The notes beneath the pieces were generated by a model, which saw only the letters and a list, made by a program, of their open reading frames with translations, was not told the origin of the DNA and did not search any database. Position numbers and translations under genes: made by a program. Source: Diogma glabrata (Eukaryota > Arthropoda > Insecta > Diptera > Cylindrotomidae). From it: a stretch of 64,000 bases of DNA. Location: positions 70,950,019 to 71,014,018 of the forward strand of contig OY856186.1 in the NCBI GenBank assembly GCA_963693315.1. The letters are read 5' to 3'. Below, one piece after another: positions 60,241-64,000 of the stretch (positions are counted from its first letter, which is position 1; the number at the start of each line of letters is the position of its first letter).

Positions 60241-61739
60241 TACGATTTAATCGTTGACGCTATAAAAATCCTAAATTTAGGTTGAAAACCGCTGCTTAAT
60301 TCTAGTGGTAGACGATGCAGTTGTAATTGTTTTTTTTATTTAATTTCGATGACCTTTTTGTTTTTCTCTCGTATTCAACATGTTTGTCCCGTAAAATAAA
60401 TTAATTTGTAAAACAAATAAACTCAAATTGGATTGTTCTGAGATACGTGATACGATGAGGATCAACACTCGAAAAAAATAATAATTTAATTGAATTCGAA
60501 AAGATAATGTATCTATTTAATTTTGATTAGAAGAAAAAGTAAAGATCAATGTTATTTTGTTGTAATTTATATAACTACATTTTTGGTTGGATTAATTAAC
60601 ATTAAAAAAATTTGATATATTGATGATGTGATGTAAAACTAGTGATAAGTTAAAGCTAGTAATATTAATGGACTGTAGTGATGGTTATTTTTATTAATAA
60701 TTATTCTTGCAATTTACATTTATAATATCTACAATAAAAGAAAAACTAAATTAAAACAAAATGTAATTAATTGAATATACTTTTATTTGAGCATTTCATG
60801 AGTTTTTGTTAAGTTACGGGTGTGTGAAGGTAGCAATGTCGCAATGTATTTGGATTGGTTTTGTGCTCAATAATATTATAAGGAATGCAATAAAGAATAT
60901 TATGTGGAATGCAATATACTGTATAGTTATTACCAATCACGCAATTTTCGACTATAACATAACTATTCATCATTCAATGCTTTTATAACGGCCTCCAGAT
61001 AATTGTAGTAATTCAACGTTGGTATAAATTTGAAGAAAAATATATAAATTTGAAGAAAAATCAGCAAAAAGGATACTTGAAAGAAATCAAATTTAATTAA
61101 ATGGAGTTTGCAGAATATTACGGAATATACTGAAATATGGATTGCATGCAGGTAGTTGCCGTTACAGTTGTTGTTTAAATTTCTTTATATATATTTGCTT
61201 TAAATTTGATTTCTATATTTTTATTTATATGTTTACTTTAAATTTAATTTGTTTATATATTTACTTATAGCTACATTTCTATAGTTTGTTTTTTTTTGAA
61301 TTTTTTTCTTTAGCTAATTGCATAAATTGGATTTTTTTGTAATAATTATAACATTGTCTTTTCGAGGTTGCATAATTTTTAACGTCGGTAATATGTTTAC
61401 GAGTGATGATGCTTGTACGTTTTTTTTTGTTTGATCCTCATGTCATCATGAATTAACCATTTCAGTATGAGTTAGTGTGAGGCAGGACCAGATGTAGAGG
61501 ATAGAGACTGACGTTCTTGGTAATCTTTAGTTTCGTAGTTTAACATAGTTTCTAACAAATCAAGGCAGTTTTAATTATAACCTTCCAGTGCTCCACAAAA
61601 AACCCACCCAATTCACCACTGTTCGCTAGCGACATACACCAAAACTGCGTGGATTCAACGACAGGAGGGTCTGTGTGTAGCAATGAGTATTTTTGTTCTT
61701 TTAGGGATTGAAATGGTCAAGGCTATCGTCACAAGTTTC
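60241..61739. other. Unique centre of the outer element, no gene
   Basis: About 1.5 kb of AT-rich DNA without a transposase-like frame or RNA gene. It is framed on both sides by the subterminal repeats, as expected for a non-autonomous deletion derivative. Confidence 0.55.
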
Positions 61740-63342
61740 TAGTAATTTTTTTTTGTTGGTGGTTGTAATAAATATCACTCAAATCATAAAAACAGGTGAA
61801 TCCCCTACACACAGTGATAATTTTGATAATCCAAGTATAGAAAATTGTTCGAAATCGTTTGTAGTATTTTATAGTAATGATGAATATTTTTGGAAATTTT
61901 TGTTTTACTAAAAAGATTTACAGTTGAGCAAAAAGTTGAAATATTCTTTTAATCTCAGAAACGACGTTAATGTTTGTAGTAAATTTTTCTTGTTTTTAGT
62001 TGTAATAAATATCACTCAAATCATAAAAACAGGTGAATCGCCTACACACAGTGATAATTTTGATAATCCATATATACAAGATTGTTCGAATGAATCCCCT
62101 ACACACAGCGATAATTTTGATAATCCAAATATTCAAGATTGTTCGAAAAATACTAGAAATGATATTTTATAGCAGTAATGAATATTTTTGGAAATTTATT
62201 TTTCACTCAAAAAATAAAAAATGTATAGATGAGCAAACAGTTGAAATACCCTTTTGATCTCAGAAATTACAAACGACGTTGATGATTGTAGTAAATTGTT
62301 TTTTGTAGTTCTCACTTGCAATAAGTATCACTTAAATCAGAGAAACAGGTGAATCCTCTACACACAATGATATTTTTGATAATCTGAGTATACAAGATTG
62401 TTCGAAATCGTTTGTAGTAATTTTAGTAAACATGAATGTTTTTGGAAATTTTTTTCCAATCAAAAACTAGAAAAAAGTACAGTTGAGAAAAGCGTCGATT
62501 TTTTTGATCTCAGAAACTACATACGACGTAGATGGTTTTAGTAAATTTTGTTTGTTTGAAGTGGCTCAAATTTACGTTTTAAATTTTGTGGTTACAAAAA
62601 TTAACTTCTAAATGTATTCATTAGTACTAAAAAATACTGCAAACAATTACAAACAAATGTGTATACCTGTACTATTAAAATTATCACTGTGTGTAGGTAA
62701 GATACCTGTTTTATTAATTTGAGTGATATTTATTACAACTAGTAACAAAAAAATTTTACTACAATCATCTACGTCGCGTCGTTTGTAGTTTCTGAAATCA
62801 AAAAATATTTCCACTTTTTGCTCAACTGTAATTTTTTGAGTAAAAAAAAATTCTAAAAACATTCATCATTACTTTAAAATACTACAAACGATTTCGAACA
62901 ATCAGGTTTACATGGATTATCAAAATTATCATTGTGTAACGGGGATTCACTTGTTTTGATAATTTAAGTGATATTTATTACAACTACAAACAAAAAAAAT
63001 TAATACAAACATTAACGTCGTTTGTAGTTTCTTAGATCAAAAGAATATACCAAATTTTTGCTCAACTGTAAGTTGTTTTATTTTTTGAGTAAAAAAAAAA
63101 TTTCAAAAAATATTCATCATTACTATAAAATACTACAAATGATTCGAACAATGATTCGAACAATTGTTTGCTTGGATTATCAAGATTATCAATGTGTGTA
63201 TTCACCTGTTTTTATGATTTGAGTGATATTTATTACAACTACAAACAAAAAAATTTTACTACAAACATCTACGTCGTTTGTAGTTTCCAAAAATATTTTT
63301 CTTTTTTTTCCCTTATGTTCGGATTCTCAAGTTCACACAGCT
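61740..63342. repeat. Inverted array of ~230-250-bp subterminal repeats, right side
   Basis: Units in plus orientation begin near 61755, 61990 and 62300 (GTTGTAATAAATATCACTCAAATCA, CTACACACAGTGATAATTTTGATAATCC, GTTCGAAATCGTTTGTAGTA, CTCAGAAACTACAAACGACGT). Near 62550-62570 the orientation flips, and inverted units continue at 62640, 62890 and 63150 to the right terminus. All open frames here are translations of the repeat. Confidence 0.9.
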
Positions 63343-64000
63343 CCAATTGACATATATCAAAAGACAGTAATTGGTACCTGCATTTATAAGAGCTAGACTG
63401 GAACAACATCAGAGCACATAGAATGGGCAAAAATGTTTAAATAAATATTCAGCATATTTTTTGCTTGAATGCGAAAGTTTGGCAGAGTCCAAAAACATAT
63501 ATATAGAAATCTCTAACTGCCTCGACGGTAAGATGAAAAATCAGAAGTGAACTGATGAAAGGCTTGCGATTTGGAAATGCAATAAATACCAACATATTAC
63601 AAAAGCTCACCACTGAGTTAAACTCTATCTTGTTATCCCTAACAGCGCAAATGACAGTAACAGAAAAAAGAGGTGGTTCTATCGGTCATCTTCCTATGCA
63701 AAACAAAAAAATTTTACAATACATCTATCCCACAATAAAATTTGTTTCATTTGTCGAGACAACTGGCATCTTATTTCCTATAATATAACTCAATTTTACT
63801 CTGAAATAAAACAAAAGAACAATTGTTAATTCGTTTAAATTTTAAAAACACCATCCATGCATATTCCCTTTCCATAAAATATTCCCTTTCCAAAAAATCT
63901 GACGACACTCATTCGCATTTCTCATGCAGATAAGATTTAAAACAAAGTTAAGATTATCCTTAAAATACTTTAAGAAATATATTGTAACAATTGTAACCAT
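63343..64000. other. Flanking DNA, possible LINE remnant
   Basis: A YFLLECESLAESKNIY-like reading at 63448-63510 (plus) recalls the xxHxLLECPxL segment found late in Jockey/R1-type LINE ORF2 proteins, but it is short and unsupported by neighbours. The 77-residue frame at 63555-63788 is not recognised. Confidence 0.25.

Larger units (their letters stand above)
43531..63342. mobile_element. Outer TIR element (hAT-like) with 8-bp TSD, footprint 19.8 kb with nested insertions
   Basis: The left end CAGCTGTGTGAACTTG (43531) is mirrored by CAAGTTCACACAGCT ending at 63342, and the inverted match continues ~80 bp. CCAATTGA flanks both ends (43523-43530, 63343-63350), an 8-bp target duplication of hAT type. 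Removing the Helentron-like copy and the BEL element leaves ~4 kb of body: subterminal repeats (43531-43870, 48986-49017, 59723-60240, 61740-63342) around a ~1.5-kb unique centre. No transposase frame remains. The terminal C at 63342 appears lost by one base. Confidence 0.8.

Noticed and set aside
61740..63342. Possible CRISPR-like or host satellite array
   Set aside because: Units are ~230-250 bp, change orientation and end at terminal repeats with an 8-bp duplication. This is subterminal repeat structure of a DNA transposon.
63555..63788. 77-residue frame near the window end
   Set aside because: No family features. A nearby LINE-like phrase is in a different position and too short to support a gene.

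Overview
The window looks like a repeat-dense, gene-poor stretch of an arthropod (most likely insect) genome. It is very AT-rich, has no bacterial gene organisation, and carries a BEL/Pao LTR retrotransposon, several non-LTR retrotransposons, hAT-, mariner- and Helentron-like DNA elements, tRNA-derived SINEs, large foldback palindromes and long TA arrays. I recognise no host protein-coding gene, tRNA gene or rRNA gene. Almost every long open frame belongs to a mobile element.

Left part (1-15.7 kb): a foldback element (1391-2345); a decayed Crypton-like tyrosine recombinase gene with a small apparent intron (3389-4457) between inverted GCACGAC-type motifs; a short satellite and a GC-capped foldback (5096-5999); two opposite-strand copies of a SINE-bearing repeat (6640-8340); and a decayed non-LTR retrotransposon with a PHD-finger/zinc-knuckle ORF1, an endonuclease and an RT (9314-15364), split by a 2-kb insertion.

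Middle part (15.8-43.4 kb): a near-perfect 1.4-kb inverted repeat bounded on both sides by ~300-bp TA arrays (15854-17833); a ~320-bp satellite (18653-21010) split by a SINE foldback with a 14-bp target duplication; a 397-bp hAT MITE with a perfect 8-bp duplication (25777-26173); a Helentron-like element (29131-30434); a second Crypton-like remnant (34446-36535); and a mariner-like foldback (37386-40600) carrying a 5'-truncated, poly(A)-tailed LINE with an intact 763-residue RT frame on the minus strand.

Right part (43.5-63.4 kb): this is best read as one nest. An outer TIR element with an 8-bp duplication (CCAATTGA at 43523-43530 and 63343-63350) is filled with inverted subterminal repeats. 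Inserted into those repeats are (a) a second Helentron-like copy (about 43871-48985), itself holding a 2.5-kb element with ~300-bp TIRs that encodes a broken XPG/FEN1-like nuclease with a cysteine-rich tail (46433-48913), and (b) a young 10.7-kb BEL/Pao element (49018-59722) with TCACT duplications, a tRNA-Tyr-type primer site and near-identical LTRs. The BEL copy is dead: the stretch that should hold the RT catalytic aspartate pair is deleted and the frame is broken twice.

The XPG/CXC TIR element and the motif-flanked tyrosine-recombinase elements are the least conventional systems here. Both are represented by broken copies, so functional claims about them are inference.
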